Below, in pieces: positions 42,301 through 50,838 of a stretch of DNA of 64,000 bases (its first letter is position 1; each line of letters starts with the position of its first letter). This stretch comes from Marivivens geojensis (lineage in GTDB: Bacteria > Pseudomonadota > Alphaproteobacteria > Rhodobacterales > Rhodobacteraceae). The stretch covers positions 806,001 through 870,000 of the forward strand of contig NZ_JALKCU010000001.1 in the NCBI RefSeq assembly GCF_023540835.1, in the 5' to 3' direction. The translations under genes and the position numbers were made by a program. The notes under the pieces were generated by a model, which worked only from the letters and a program-made list of their open reading frames with translations, ran no database searches and was not told the origin of the DNA.

Positions 42301-42386
42301 AGACCTGCGACCAGTGACATGATCATCAGGAACCAGACAAAGGATTTATGGCGGAGTGCCCAATCAGAGAGGTTAAAGCTTTTCAT
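39342..42386 (-). CDS. RND-family efflux permease
   Basis: A 1014-residue HAE1-like pump with twelve TMs: TM1 (KSFVWFLMIMSLVAGLVSYN) and two large periplasmic loops, TM4 with LGLLVDDAMIAIE (Asp pair at about 406-407, proton relay), and a C-terminal repeat with GILIRNSIILVQAIE. The porter-domain strands include SDQTQVLL-type elements of this family. It exports drugs or other compounds, using the proton gradient, with two adaptors encoded upstream and an outer-membrane channel (TolC-type, maybe the gene at 54723). It overlaps its adaptor gene and the TetR gene by 4 bases each. Confidence 0.95.
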   Translation of the reverse strand: MKSFNLSDWALRHKSFVWFLMIMSLVAGLVSYNSMGREEDPSFTIRTMVITGVMPGATAEETLTQVTDRIERKLEELDSLDSTRSVTYAGRAIVYVDLLDTVRGRDIDQSWTRVRAMMSDIRGDFPAEFQGFHFNDSFGDVFGNVYAFTWDGFAPEDVKAYVEDIADEVQLLDAAGRVDLIGTRDQAIFIEFSHSRLAALGLDAQTVLNTLATQNKIVPSGTIHTPQERIKIRVSGQFNTADELANAPLRSGDTFFTLADVATVTAGYDDPPSKLFRYNGQEAIGLIIGMRDGQNILNFGEELKTLMAEVQTRLPIGIEVNLVADQPKVVEESVGHFVKALIEAVVIVLAVSFISLGIRAGLVVTLAIPLVLAMTFVILDAMGITLQRISLGALIIALGLLVDDAMIAIETMISRLELGESLTKAASYAWTSIAFPMLTGTLITTAGFIPIGLNGSSAGEFTNSLFWVIAISLLLSWVVAVLFAPVLGVAFLPKQLKHHKAEAGRLRKSFRAILIQAMRFKWVTLASTIGIFVVSVMGMQFVEQQFFPTGDRPEVVVDVTMRQNVSFDATNREVAAFEAWLADQEGVDYWTAYVGEGAPRFVLTLNSPPSAPSTGQIIIQTKGIAERDTLIAAVNAYSETRVGVEFFPTSIALGPPVGKPVQYRVSGKDYDVLRDEARKLASLLSTDDRLRAISLDWNEPTRVVRVDVDQTRLRQLGLTQADVAGVLSSLYEGTTITQLRDDTALIDVVARGAEEDRTTLRALENLQVTTAGGTLIPLASIARLDWTTEAPVIKQEGRVPTITVVAAINTDDQPATIVNDLADQIDAFRADLPNGYKVEVGGPVESSAESQAPIAAVVPLMLIIFLFLVMVQVQSFRLMFVVLAVAPLGLIGVVAALLSSGAPLGFVAILGVLALVGILIRNSIILVQAIEDLRAEGKSRWDAVYEASDSRARPILLTAAAASLALIPISHQIFWGPMAYAMMGGIIAGTLITLLFAPALYCAVFGVKAPKESA

Positions 42387-43429
42387 TCGATGCGATCTCC
42401 GACGATCTGGCCTTCGGTCAGGGCATGAACGCCACGGGTGATGATTTCGTCGCCGATACGGACGCCTTGGGTGATCACGGTGCGATCCCCCAGTTCAGCG
42501 CCCCGCGTGACGGGGGTAAAGTGAACGCTGCGGTCGGGCGTGGTGATCGCCCAAACGCCATAGCCACCGTCCTTGTCCAAAATCGCATTGGTGGGCAGCG
42601 TGACAAAGGGTGCGTTGTCGCCCAGAGGGGCCGCTGTGACCAAGGCCCCGATGCGGTAATCCTCTGGCGGATCGATCAGTGTCAGACGCAGGCGGCGGGT
42701 GTCCAGACGGCCTTCGGCCACGGGATCGACCAGACGCAGTTGCGCGGTGACGGGGGCGATGCCACTGGTGTGGTGCTGAATGTCGAACATCGCGTCATCG
42801 GGCAGCAGATCGAGGATCGCGGTAGGCATGTCGATCACGGCTTCAAGGCCTGACAAATCAGACAGCGTCAGGATTGCGGCCCCTGCATTGACGGTCGATC
42901 CCACCTCGACCTTGCGGGCTAAAACGATACCGTCATAGGGCGCGGTCAACTGTCCGTATTGCGCGGCCTCGGTTGCTTGGCGCAGGGTGGCATTCGCGTT
43001 TTCCAATTGCGCGATGGCCGCGTCATTATTGGCGCTGATCGCTTCAAGTTGGGCATCGGAATAAACGCCTCGCGCGGCGAGTTCGGTTGCGCGATCAAAC
43101 TGGCTCTGGGCGAGGTCGGCGGCGGCACGGGCGGAATCCACGCCAGCGGTTGCAGCGAGGAAATCCTGCTGAAGCGTGATCTGGTCAAGTTCGGCCAGGA
43201 CCGCCCCTTTGACCACGCGGTCCCCTACATCGACCGACAGGGTCGCCAAACGGCCGCCCACGCGGAACGCGAGGTCGGTTTCGGTGCGTGGTTCAATCAG
43301 GCCTGTAAAGGCGCGGTGGCTGGCGATATCTGCGCTGACGATTTCGGTCACGACGGGGCGGGGGGTGGCGTCTTGGGCCAGAACTGGCGTCGCGGCAAAG
43401 AGTGCGAGGATCAGGGCAAAACGGGTCAT
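42383..43429 (-). CDS. RND periplasmic adaptor (membrane-fusion protein), second
   Basis: A 348-residue adaptor with a signal peptide (ATPVLA-Q, about residue 19). Hallmarks: GRLATLSVDVGDRVVKGAVL (lipoyl half-motif), the coiled-coil hairpin with SQFDRATELAARGVYSDAQL, LTAPYDGIVLARKVEVGSTV (second lipoyl half), then a beta-barrel domain and a C-terminal membrane-proximal domain ending GVHALTEGQIV. It lies between a second adaptor gene and the pump, overlapping both by 4 bases. Two adaptors for one pump are seen in several alphaproteobacterial operons. Confidence 0.93.
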   Translation of the reverse strand: MTRFALILALFAATPVLAQDATPRPVVTEIVSADIASHRAFTGLIEPRTETDLAFRVGGRLATLSVDVGDRVVKGAVLAELDQITLQQDFLAATAGVDSARAAADLAQSQFDRATELAARGVYSDAQLEAISANNDAAIAQLENANATLRQATEAAQYGQLTAPYDGIVLARKVEVGSTVNAGAAILTLSDLSGLEAVIDMPTAILDLLPDDAMFDIQHHTSGIAPVTAQLRLVDPVAEGRLDTRRLRLTLIDPPEDYRIGALVTAAPLGDNAPFVTLPTNAILDKDGGYGVWAITTPDRSVHFTPVTRGAELGDRTVITQGVRIGDEIITRGVHALTEGQIVGDRIE

Positions 43430-44466
43430 TTCTGCACCTCCGTATAAACTTCGCGGCCCGCATAGAGGACTTGCGAGCCTGCGCCGACGATCTGTTCGCC
43501 AGCGGTGATACCGTCGGAAATGGCGATCTCTGCTTCGCGGTAGCTTGCGACGGTGATTGCCCGTGGGCTGACGGTCATGGTGGCGGGGTCAACGACCCAA
43601 ACTGCGGGGCCGTTCGCGGTGACAAACAGCGCGTCAGCGGGGAGGGTGATGACAGGATCGCTGTCCAAGGTCACGCGCGCTTCGACCAATCCGCCCAAGG
43701 GCAGGTCGGTGTCGTTGGGCAAATGAGCCGTCATTTCGACGGTGCCAGCGACGCTCACCACGGGGGACACTTCGGCCACGAACGCGATGATCGTTTCGCC
43801 GCCGTCAATCGGCGTGATCGCGACGGGGAGGCCGATGACTGAATTCAAATTGGCGATGTCAGGCACATAGAATTTCGCATCGAGCCGCCCGTCCGTTGCC
43901 AGTTCGAGGACCGATGCCCCCGCGCCGACGATTTCGCCCGGTTCGGCGTTGCGTTCGGTGACGATGACATCCTCAATCGCGTGGAGCGTGGTGTCGTCCA
44001 GTCCTTGCTGCGCCTTGTCCAACTGGGTTTGCGCCTGACGGTAGGACGACTGGGCGCTGAGGAAGGACTGCACGGCTTCGTCCAGATCAGCTTGGGTCGC
44101 GGTGCCACGGGAGAGGGAGGCCTCCACGCGGTCTCGCGATTGTTCCGCTTGTTTGAGGCGTGCCGCGACAGCCTCTAGCGTGGCCTGCGCTGCATCGCGT
44201 TGCGCCTGCGCTGTGGTGGCGTCGAGGCGGGCGATCTCTGCTCCTGCGGTCACATGGTCGCCCACGTCCGCGAAAATATCGGTGATCAAACCGCCCGACC
44301 GAAAGGACGCGGGGTAGCTGTTTTGCGCCTCGACAATTCCGACGAGCGTGTAGTCGCGGGTGGGGGAGGATTGTTCAGCGGTGACAATTTCGACGAGCAG
44401 GGGCGGCTCTGCCAAAGCAGGACCAGCAAGAGCTGTCAGAAACAGGAGGGGGGATAGAAATCGCAT
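43426..44466 (-). CDS. RND periplasmic adaptor (membrane-fusion protein), first
   Basis: A 346-residue adaptor with signal peptide (LTALAGPALA-E). It contains GGLITDIFADVGDHVTAGAE (lipoyl half), a coiled coil (about 85-170, with LKQAEQSRDRVEASLSRGTA), and AIEDVIVTERNAEPGEIVGA (second half). The two adaptors are only distantly alike. Start ATG 44466 is used because the Met at 44547 lies within the operator region. It is the first gene of the efflux operon. Confidence 0.92.
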   Translation of the reverse strand: MRFLSPLLFLTALAGPALAEPPLLVEIVTAEQSSPTRDYTLVGIVEAQNSYPASFRSGGLITDIFADVGDHVTAGAEIARLDATTAQAQRDAAQATLEAVAARLKQAEQSRDRVEASLSRGTATQADLDEAVQSFLSAQSSYRQAQTQLDKAQQGLDDTTLHAIEDVIVTERNAEPGEIVGAGASVLELATDGRLDAKFYVPDIANLNSVIGLPVAITPIDGGETIIAFVAEVSPVVSVAGTVEMTAHLPNDTDLPLGGLVEARVTLDSDPVITLPADALFVTANGPAVWVVDPATMTVSPRAITVASYREAEIAISDGITAGEQIVGAGSQVLYAGREVYTEVQK

Positions 44467-44492
44467 GTGATCCGACTCGGTTTTCAAGTTAA

Positions 44493-44539
44493 TTGACAGA
44501 AACGTCAAAATGACATTGGTGTCAAATTTAAATTTTGAC
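44493..44539. promoter_or_regulatory. Three palindromes at the efflux-operon promoter
   Basis: Inverted repeats with TGAC/GTCA half-sites: TTGAC-AGAAAC-GTCAA (44493-44508), TGACA-TTGG-TGTCA (44511-44524) and the overlapping GTCAAA-N7-TTTGAC (44521-44539). All lie within 73 bp upstream of the first gene. They are likely operators of the TetR protein at 38662-39345 (inference). Confidence 0.6.
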
Positions 44540-44690
44540 GGGGCCAAGGCTAGGGCAACAGAGGCCGTTTGAGTCGATTATGACAAAGAAAGTTTACGAC
44601 CCTGCTAATGCACCGTGACGGTCGTTCGAGGGGGCGTATCAAAGAGTGGTTAATGGAATGTAAATTCCACTTTTCCAACTTCGAGAACGA

Positions 44691-44715
44691 AAAAGGGCGG
44701 GGAAACCCCCGCCCT
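44691..44715 (-). terminator. Terminator of icd
   Basis: An 8 bp stem (GGGCGGGG / CCCCGCCC) with an AAAC loop, ending in five T residues on the minus strand, 23 bases after the icd stop codon. Confidence 0.9.
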
Positions 44716-44737
44716 TCTATCAGTATTTCAATCTGAA

Positions 44738-46930
44738 TTAGCCGATGATGGCATTCAGCGTTGCCGAGGGACGCATCACGGCTGCGACCTTGGCGACGTC
44801 TGCGTGGTAGTAGCCACCCAGATCAACTGGCTTGCCTTCGCCTGCTTTCAGTTCCGCGAGGATCGCTGCTTCGCCGTCGGCCAGAGCCTTTGCGATCGGT
44901 GCGAAATGCGCTGCCAGATCAGCGTCGTCCGACTGTGCGGCCATTGCATCCGCCCAGTAACGCGCGAACCAGTAGTGCGACGAGCGGTTGTCGGCTTGAC
45001 CCACTTTGCGCTCTGGCGAGTTGTTGTTCTCGAGAACTTTCTGGGTCGCATCTTCAATCGCGGCACCGATGACGCCAGCCTTGTCCATGCCTTTGTCGGC
45101 GAGGAACTTGAACGATTCACCCAGCGCACAGAATTCGCCGAGGCTGTCCCAACGCAGGTGGTTTTCTTCCATCAACTGCTGAACGTGCTTCGGAGCCGAA
45201 CCACCAGCGCCCGTTTCAAACAGACCGCCGCCCTGCATCAGGGATACGATCGACAGCATCTTTGCCGAGGTGCCCAGTTCGAGGATCGGGAAGAGGTCGG
45301 TCAGGTAGTCGCGCAGAACGTTACCGGTGATGGTGACGACGTCATTGCCTTTGCGCATTTCCACGAGGGTAAAGCGGGTGGCTTCACGCGGTGCCATGAT
45401 CGGAATGTCGATACCAGCTTCTTTGAGTGCGGGCTCAACGTATTTGATCAGTTCAGCATCGTGTGCACGGTTCGCATCGAGCCAGAACGCAGCCAGACCA
45501 GTTGCCTTAGTGCGGCGGATCGCGAGTTGGATCCAGTCCATGATCGGTGCTTTTTTCGCGGTTGCCGAACGCCAGATGTCGCCTTTTTCAACTGCGTGCT
45601 CAGAGATCACGTCGCCGTTGTCGAGAACGATACGAACGGTGCCTTTGGCCGCGATTTCAAAGGTGGTCGGGTGCGAGCCGTATTCTTCGGCTTTTTGCGC
45701 CATCAGACCAACGTTGGACACAGCGCCACAGGTGGTGACGTCCAGTTTGCCGGTTTCTTTGAAGTAGTTGATCGTCTCGTCGTAAACGCCTGCATAGGAG
45801 TTGTCCGGAATGCAGCATTTGGTGTCAGCCGCTTTGCCGTCAGGACCCCAGCCGATGCCGCCAGCGCGGATCACAGCAGGCATGGATGCGTCGATGATCA
45901 CGTCGGACGGCACGTGCAGGTTGGTGATGCCTTTGTCGCTGTCGACCATATACATCGCAGGACGTGCAGCGAGGGTCGCCTTGAGGTCAGCTTGCAGCTC
46001 TGCATCGCCAGCGATCAGTTTTTCCAGATCGCCGATGCCGCCGTTCGGGTTCCAGCCCAAAGCGTCCAGTTTCGCGCCATGTTTCGCGATGAAGTCTTCG
46101 AGGTAGACCGATACGAAGTGACCAAAGATGATCGGGTCCGAGACCTTCATCATGGTGGCTTTCAAGTGGACCGAGAACAGAACGCCCGGTTCCATGCTGT
46201 CGATCTCTGCCTTTACGAAGTCACGCAGCGCAGCCGCCGACAGGAATGTCGCGTCGACGATTTCGCCGTCTTGATACTTCAGACCCGATTTCAGAACGGT
46301 CTCGGTGCCGTCTTCTGCGGTGTGAACGATTTTCGCGCCGCCAGCTTGGGCTGCGGTGATCGTGGTCGAAGTTTCATTCGCAAAGAAGTCATTGCCCGGC
46401 ATCGACGCAACGCAGGTTTTCGAGGTCGATTTCCATTCACCCATCGAATGTGGGTTGGCTTTTGCGTATTCTTTAACAGCCTTAGCCGAACGACGGTCAG
46501 AGTTACCTTCGCGCAGAACAGGGTTCACAGCAGAGCCCTTGATCGCGTCGTAGCGTGCCTGAATTTGCTTTTCTTCGTCCGATTGCGGGTCGGTCGGGTA
46601 GGCTGGGATCGCGTAGCCTTGGCCCTGAAGTTCTTTGATCGCCGCAACGAGCTGCGGAACCGATGCGGACACGTTCGGCAGTTTGATGACGTTTGCTTCG
46701 GGTGTTTTCACCAGTTCGCCCAGCTCGGCGAGGTCGTCATTGACGCGCTGCTCTTCGGTCAGGAACTCGGGGAACGCCGACAGGATTCGAGCCGCGACCG
46801 AGATATTGCGGGTTTCTACGGTGATACCGGCAGCGCCAGCAAACGACCGAATGATCGGCAAGAGCGATGCGCTCGCCAGTTCGGGGGCTTCGTCTACGGT
46901 GGTGTAGATAATGTCGGGGGTGTTGGCCAT
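44738..46930 (-). CDS. icd: Monomeric NADP-dependent isocitrate dehydrogenase
   Basis: A 730-residue enzyme of the large monomeric type (about 740 residues), unrelated in fold size to the homodimeric E. coli form. It oxidises isocitrate to 2-oxoglutarate with NADP. Hallmarks: [58 protein letters not shown] (substrate loop), [38 protein letters not shown] and [19 protein letters not shown] 46930 follows GGAGAAGCGACCC and matches the family start; a longer reading adds a hydrophobic leader. It has its own promoter and terminator. Confidence 0.96.
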   Translation of the reverse strand: MANTPDIIYTTVDEAPELASASLLPIIRSFAGAAGITVETRNISVAARILSAFPEFLTEEQRVNDDLAELGELVKTPEANVIKLPNVSASVPQLVAAIKELQGQGYAIPAYPTDPQSDEEKQIQARYDAIKGSAVNPVLREGNSDRRSAKAVKEYAKANPHSMGEWKSTSKTCVASMPGNDFFANETSTTITAAQAGGAKIVHTAEDGTETVLKSGLKYQDGEIVDATFLSAAALRDFVKAEIDSMEPGVLFSVHLKATMMKVSDPIIFGHFVSVYLEDFIAKHGAKLDALGWNPNGGIGDLEKLIAGDAELQADLKATLAARPAMYMVDSDKGITNLHVPSDVIIDASMPAVIRAGGIGWGPDGKAADTKCCIPDNSYAGVYDETINYFKETGKLDVTTCGAVSNVGLMAQKAEEYGSHPTTFEIAAKGTVRIVLDNGDVISEHAVEKGDIWRSATAKKAPIMDWIQLAIRRTKATGLAAFWLDANRAHDAELIKYVEPALKEAGIDIPIMAPREATRFTLVEMRKGNDVVTITGNVLRDYLTDLFPILELGTSAKMLSIVSLMQGGGLFETGAGGSAPKHVQQLMEENHLRWDSLGEFCALGESFKFLADKGMDKAGVIGAAIEDATQKVLENNNSPERKVGQADNRSSHYWFARYWADAMAAQSDDADLAAHFAPIAKALADGEAAILAELKAGEGKPVDLGGYYHADVAKVAAVMRPSATLNAIIG

Positions 46931-47083
46931 GGGTCGCTTCTCCGCTGTTGTCGCTGGCGCGTAGGGCAAAAATACAAAGGCGCAGAACGCCCGTGCGGTT
47001 GCGTTCCGCTTAATAAACAAAGGCACTCAAGTCAATGTGTGCCATTGTATACCGAACGATTTTTGGCGGGCGTATTGTCGCGC

Positions 47084-48190
47084 TTAGGGCAGGGGCGCGG
47101 TTTGCCACAACTGAATACGCAACCCGCCGTGCGACACGGGTTTGTTTTCGGGCAGGAATTTCAGGCCAGTGGTATGGGCGAGAGCAGGTTCTGAGGTGAT
47201 GATCCCAACGCGCCAACCGCTGAACCGTTCCAGCAGCGTTTTGCCCAAGGCGCCATAGACCGCATAGAGCAGTTTCTTATTGCCGATGCGGGCACCGTAG
47301 GGCGGGTTAACGATCACGATGCCCTTTGGCCCTTCGGGACACGGCAAATCGCTGACCGCATGATTGGCAAAAGTCACCATTTCGGCGACGCCCGCGCGTT
47401 CGGCGTTTTCCTTAGCGCCTTTGACGGCCCCTGCATCGCGGTCGGACCCGTAGAAGGTCAGCGCGGGCCGTTCCGTAGGCGTCGTCGCGCGCATCGCATC
47501 CCATGCGGCGGCGTCAAAATTTGACAGCAGTTCAAAGGCAAAGCTGCGATCACGTCCAGGGATCAGACCCGCCGCGATTTGGGCGGCCTCAATCACAAAG
47601 GTGCCAGAGCCGCACATCGGGTCCACGACCGGTTCGGACCCATCATAACCCATCTGCCGCAGGAACAGCGACGCGAGGTTTTCGCGCATCGGTGCCTTAC
47701 CGACAAAGGATTTGTGTCCGCGTTTGTGCAGGCTTTCGCCCGAGGTATCGATGCTGATCGTGCAGAGGTCGTCCTCGATCCGAACTTTCACGGTGATCGG
47801 GGCATCCTCTGCCAGCGTCGCGCCGAAATCTTCGGTCAGGGCGGATTCGATCCGTTGGCGGGCAGCCTTGTCGTGGTAAATCTTGGACTTGCGGCAGGTG
47901 ACTTCGACCTTGAGCGGGACGTCCTTACGCAGCACATCGCCCCACGGAAATTTCCGCGCCCGTTTGTCGAGCTGGGCAAGGTGCATCACCCGAAACGACC
48001 CGATCCGCACCAGAACCCGCGCGGCACCGCGCAGATGCAGGTTGGCACGCCACACATCCGCCCATGTTCCGCGAAAACTCACCCCGCCCATGCTGGTGAC
48101 GGGATCGGCAAAGCCCGCCGCAACAGCTTCTTCAGCGAGGACGGTTTCAAGGCCAGGGGCAACGGAGAGGAAGATGTCTAAATCGGTCAT
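47084..48190 (-). CDS. THUMP-domain class I RNA methyltransferase (RlmL-N/YpsC-like)
   Basis: A 368-residue methyltransferase. The N-terminal ferredoxin-like/THUMP region (about 1-160) has AARVLVRIGSFRVMHLAQLD and DAPITVKVRIEDDLCTISID. The SAM domain follows, with VDPMCGSGTFVIEAAQIAAG (motif I, about residue 190), GSDRDAGAVKGAKENAERAG, and the catalytic NPPYGARIGN (about 285). NPPY marks N2-guanine or N6-adenine base methylation, and relatives modify 23S rRNA G2445. It is a single gene, convergent with nothing, and followed on the minus strand by icd. Confidence 0.9.
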   Translation of the reverse strand: MTDLDIFLSVAPGLETVLAEEAVAAGFADPVTSMGGVSFRGTWADVWRANLHLRGAARVLVRIGSFRVMHLAQLDKRARKFPWGDVLRKDVPLKVEVTCRKSKIYHDKAARQRIESALTEDFGATLAEDAPITVKVRIEDDLCTISIDTSGESLHKRGHKSFVGKAPMRENLASLFLRQMGYDGSEPVVDPMCGSGTFVIEAAQIAAGLIPGRDRSFAFELLSNFDAAAWDAMRATTPTERPALTFYGSDRDAGAVKGAKENAERAGVAEMVTFANHAVSDLPCPEGPKGIVIVNPPYGARIGNKKLLYAVYGALGKTLLERFSGWRVGIITSEPALAHTTGLKFLPENKPVSHGGLRIQLWQTAPLP

Positions 48191-48258
48191 GCGGCGTCTT
48201 TATCGGGAAAACCACCGCCGCGCGAGGGGCAAGCGTGTCACGCGACCGTCACCGATGG

Positions 48259-48549
48259 TTAATGCGGGCTACAATTGTGCGGACGACGCGGGACGGGGAA
48301 TCGTGGACCGTGGTCATCGTCACGCCCGTATCGGTTCCCGCGATTGTTCGACCTGCCCCGATCGTCGTCCCACTCAAGCCCATAGGATCGCATAATTTCG
48401 CGAACAGGCGATACAACCCTTTGGCGATTCGATTGCTGCAACATGGTGCGAACGAGATACCCGCGGTCCAACTGGCTGGAAAAGCTCTTTGCCTGTGCAC
48501 TAGGGGCGAAAAATAAGGCGATAATTGCACTGATCATAATTGAACGCAT
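48259..48549 (-). CDS. Small secreted Arg/Asn-rich protein
   Basis: A 96-residue protein with a signal peptide (MRSIMISAIIALFFAPSAQA) and a mature part rich in Arg, Asn and Asp (DDDRGRSNNRGNRYGRDDDH, then GPRFPVPRRPHNC). There are no TMs and no recognised domain. ATG 48549 has an AGGAGTGTGAA ribosome site; the upstream Met at 48588 adds a short non-conserved leader. It is probably an extracytoplasmic basic protein of unknown function next to a polysaccharide cluster on the other strand. Confidence 0.7.
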   Translation of the reverse strand: MRSIMISAIIALFFAPSAQAKSFSSQLDRGYLVRTMLQQSNRQRVVSPVREIMRSYGLEWDDDRGRSNNRGNRYGRDDDHGPRFPVPRRPHNCSPH

Positions 48550-48780
48550 TTCACACTCCTGAACGCAAACCTGAACCTGTTGTTGCACAAATAGGGGATT
48601 TTCTCAAACCACCCAGTGACAGAAAGTCCTTAAAAATAAGCCAAAATTTGATGCTTTGAGGCATGTCGAAGATCATCGCCCGCGTTAACCAAATATGCGG
48701 TCTTTGCTTGATATTTTCTTGTCAGTGATTCCTTCTATGGTTGTTTTCTGTCTCGCGCCCCGCTGTTGGAAAGATGTTCA

Positions 48781-49434
48781 GTGCTAAGAGTTTTGTTGAT
48801 CGCCTTCTCTATGGGAATGATCGTGGTGACCTTGCCGATGATCCGGTCAGAGCATGCCGGCCTCTTTACCTATTTTCGCGATTTTGCGGAGTTGGATGAG
48901 GCTACGCGGGATGGCGCCCTTCCGACCGCACGGTCGCGGTTCGTGCAGGTCGGTCAAATGTGGTCCTGTGACGCGTTGTTTTCGACCGCCGCGCTTGAGG
49001 CGGAAACGCAGGTCAGAACCCGAGTCGCGCGGGCGTGTTTGGCGCGGGCTGAGGCGATTTTGGATAGTGTGCCGACCATGTCAGCGGCGCATCAGGCGCG
49101 GGCAGTGGCGCTATACACTTTGGGCGACACCGAAGAGGCGATCTATGCCAAAGCCTTGTCGCGGATCACGGGCCCGAATGAGGGCGGATTGGCGCTGCGA
49201 CGGCTGGGTTTTGCCTACCAGTTGGCGGAAGAGAGACCGTTTAACCATGGCGATGAGGCGGACGCGATCCTGATCCTCGGCTCTGCAGGCTATCGCGACT
49301 ATTTGGTCGATTACTTTCTATACCACCCAGATCACCGCGATTGGTTGGTCGCCTTGCTGCAAGATCAATCAGGAAATGCTGATTTTCTACAATCGCTTCG
49401 GGATCGGCTCGCCGAAGATGCAATGCAAGGATGA
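48781..49434 (+). CDS. Uncharacterised secreted or anchored protein of the exopolysaccharide block
   Basis: A 217-residue protein with an N-terminal signal or TM (VLRVLLIAFSMGMIVVTLP). The mature part is helical, with TPR-like features: ARACLARAEAILDSVPTMSA and AHQARAVALYTLGDTEEAIY, then RRLGFAYQLAEERPFNHGDE. A GTG start at 48781 is preferred because GGAAAGAT (48768) forms a ribosome site; a TTG at 48766 is the alternative. It is followed 12 bp later by the O-antigen-ligase-like gene, so it is probably the first gene of that operon. Confidence 0.7.
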   Translation: MLRVLLIAFSMGMIVVTLPMIRSEHAGLFTYFRDFAELDEATRDGALPTARSRFVQVGQMWSCDALFSTAALEAETQVRTRVARACLARAEAILDSVPTMSAAHQARAVALYTLGDTEEAIYAKALSRITGPNEGGLALRRLGFAYQLAEERPFNHGDEADAILILGSAGYRDYLVDYFLYHPDHRDWLVALLQDQSGNADFLQSLRDRLAEDAMQG

Positions 49435-49446
49435 TGGGGGTAAATC

Positions 49447-50838
49447 GTGTTCACCTTTGAAGATGTTGGCGCGGCCCAGCCATATCGCCCCGCCCGCAGT
49501 GGGTGGCTGTCTAATGTCTACGGCCCCTTGTTGATCGTCCTCGTCCTCCTGTCCGCTGTCGCCGCGGGCGGGGATCGTCCGCTTGTATGGCTCTTGACGA
49601 CGCTGAGTTTGGCTGTCCTCGGGTTGGTCTATGGGGTGGTCCAGATCATGTGCAGCCGTTGCCACGTTGATCCTGTCAAAGGGCAGATGGCGATTATCCT
49701 ACCCATCGTGGTCGCGATAGGTTTTGCATTTGTGCAACTTTTGCCGCTGCGGTTCGATCCGACAGGGGCTTTGCCGCCCGACCTCTGGCCTGATTTTTTG
49801 ACGATCAACCGTAGTGCTACGATCCTCGCGCTGGTGCGGATGGCGGGCTACCTGCTGATGTTTTGGCTCTTGATCAGCGTGGGCGATAGTGCCGCGCGCT
49901 TGACCCAGATGGCGACACTGTTGTTCTGGGGGCTCTTTGCACATGCGGTTTGGGGGCTGCTGGCGCTGTCGTTCTTTGGCGATATCCACTTTTGGGGCGA
50001 TAAATTGGACTACGTGGGGTCGGCCACGGGAACGTTTATTAGCCGCAACGCTTTTGCAACGTTTCTCGGGATGGGGGTGTCGTTGGGTGTCGCGCTGACG
50101 GTCAGGCGCGCCTTCGCGCCGTCGATCCGCATGCCCGCTGGTCCCAAGGCGTGGTCGCCTCACAAGCTGTACGTCGTGGCCTTGGCGACGGCAACGACGG
50201 TGATTTTAGCCACAGTGTTTGTCACGCAGTCACGATTGGGGGGCTTGGCGACCGTTGTGGGGGCCGCTGTCACTCTTGGCCTCATGATGGCCAAGGCGGA
50301 GCGGATGAAGCGCGGCCATATCTGGCGTGTCATGGTCTTTGGCGGTGTCACCCTATCGGCGATCCTTTTGGTCATGGGGCAAGGGCTGTTGGATCGATCG
50401 ATTCTCACTGTTGCGGGCAGCATTGACCGGTTTGAACTCTACCGCGAGGTCATTGGGATGATCGCCCACCGCCCCCTGATGGGTTTTGGGTTGGACGGGT
50501 TTCCCGATGCGTTTGAGCTGTACCATGACCCCGCGCTGGACCCGTCCTTGGTCTGGGATCGGACGCACAATACCTATCTGGCCCTTTGGGTCGAACTGGG
50601 ACTGATCGCGGGCAGCCTTCCGATGGTCGCGGTTGCCATCGCGGTCGTCAAAGCGTGGAAAAACTTGATGCGCAGATCGGACGGATACGCGACCTCAGCG
50701 GCCGCAATCGGCGCCACAGTAACGGTCGCGGTTCATGCGTTGGGGGATTTCAGCCTTGAGATCGCGGGGAACGTCTACCTCTTTGTTGCCCTAATCGCGC
50801 TGGGCGTGGCGCGGTTCCGCAGGGCGGGGAGCGGATGA
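49447..50838 (+). CDS. O-antigen ligase/Wzy-like polymerase
   Basis: A 463-residue membrane protein with about 11 TMs and the large periplasmic loop of the Wzy_C/WaaL family, near residues 310-380, containing the conserved GMIAHRPLMGFGLDGFPDAF and WDRTHNTYLALWVELG with the catalytic-type His. Such proteins polymerise or ligate polysaccharide repeats on the periplasmic face. It starts with GTG 49447 behind a GGGGG ribosome site. It overlaps the following phosphatase gene by 4 bases (GTGATGA). In an operon with a tyrosine autokinase, it is likely part of capsule or exopolysaccharide assembly. Confidence 0.85.
   Translation: MFTFEDVGAAQPYRPARSGWLSNVYGPLLIVLVLLSAVAAGGDRPLVWLLTTLSLAVLGLVYGVVQIMCSRCHVDPVKGQMAIILPIVVAIGFAFVQLLPLRFDPTGALPPDLWPDFLTINRSATILALVRMAGYLLMFWLLISVGDSAARLTQMATLLFWGLFAHAVWGLLALSFFGDIHFWGDKLDYVGSATGTFISRNAFATFLGMGVSLGVALTVRRAFAPSIRMPAGPKAWSPHKLYVVALATATTVILATVFVTQSRLGGLATVVGAAVTLGLMMAKAERMKRGHIWRVMVFGGVTLSAILLVMGQGLLDRSILTVAGSIDRFELYREVIGMIAHRPLMGFGLDGFPDAFELYHDPALDPSLVWDRTHNTYLALWVELGLIAGSLPMVAVAIAVVKAWKNLMRRSDGYATSAAAIGATVTVAVHALGDFSLEIAGNVYLFVALIALGVARFRRAGSG

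Noticed and set aside
44804-47194. Very long open frame (796 codons) antisense to icd
   Set aside because: It lies wholly opposite a clear isocitrate dehydrogenase. Its translation is rich in Arg, Val, Gly and His, as expected from reading the complement of a GC-rich gene, and shows no domain pattern.
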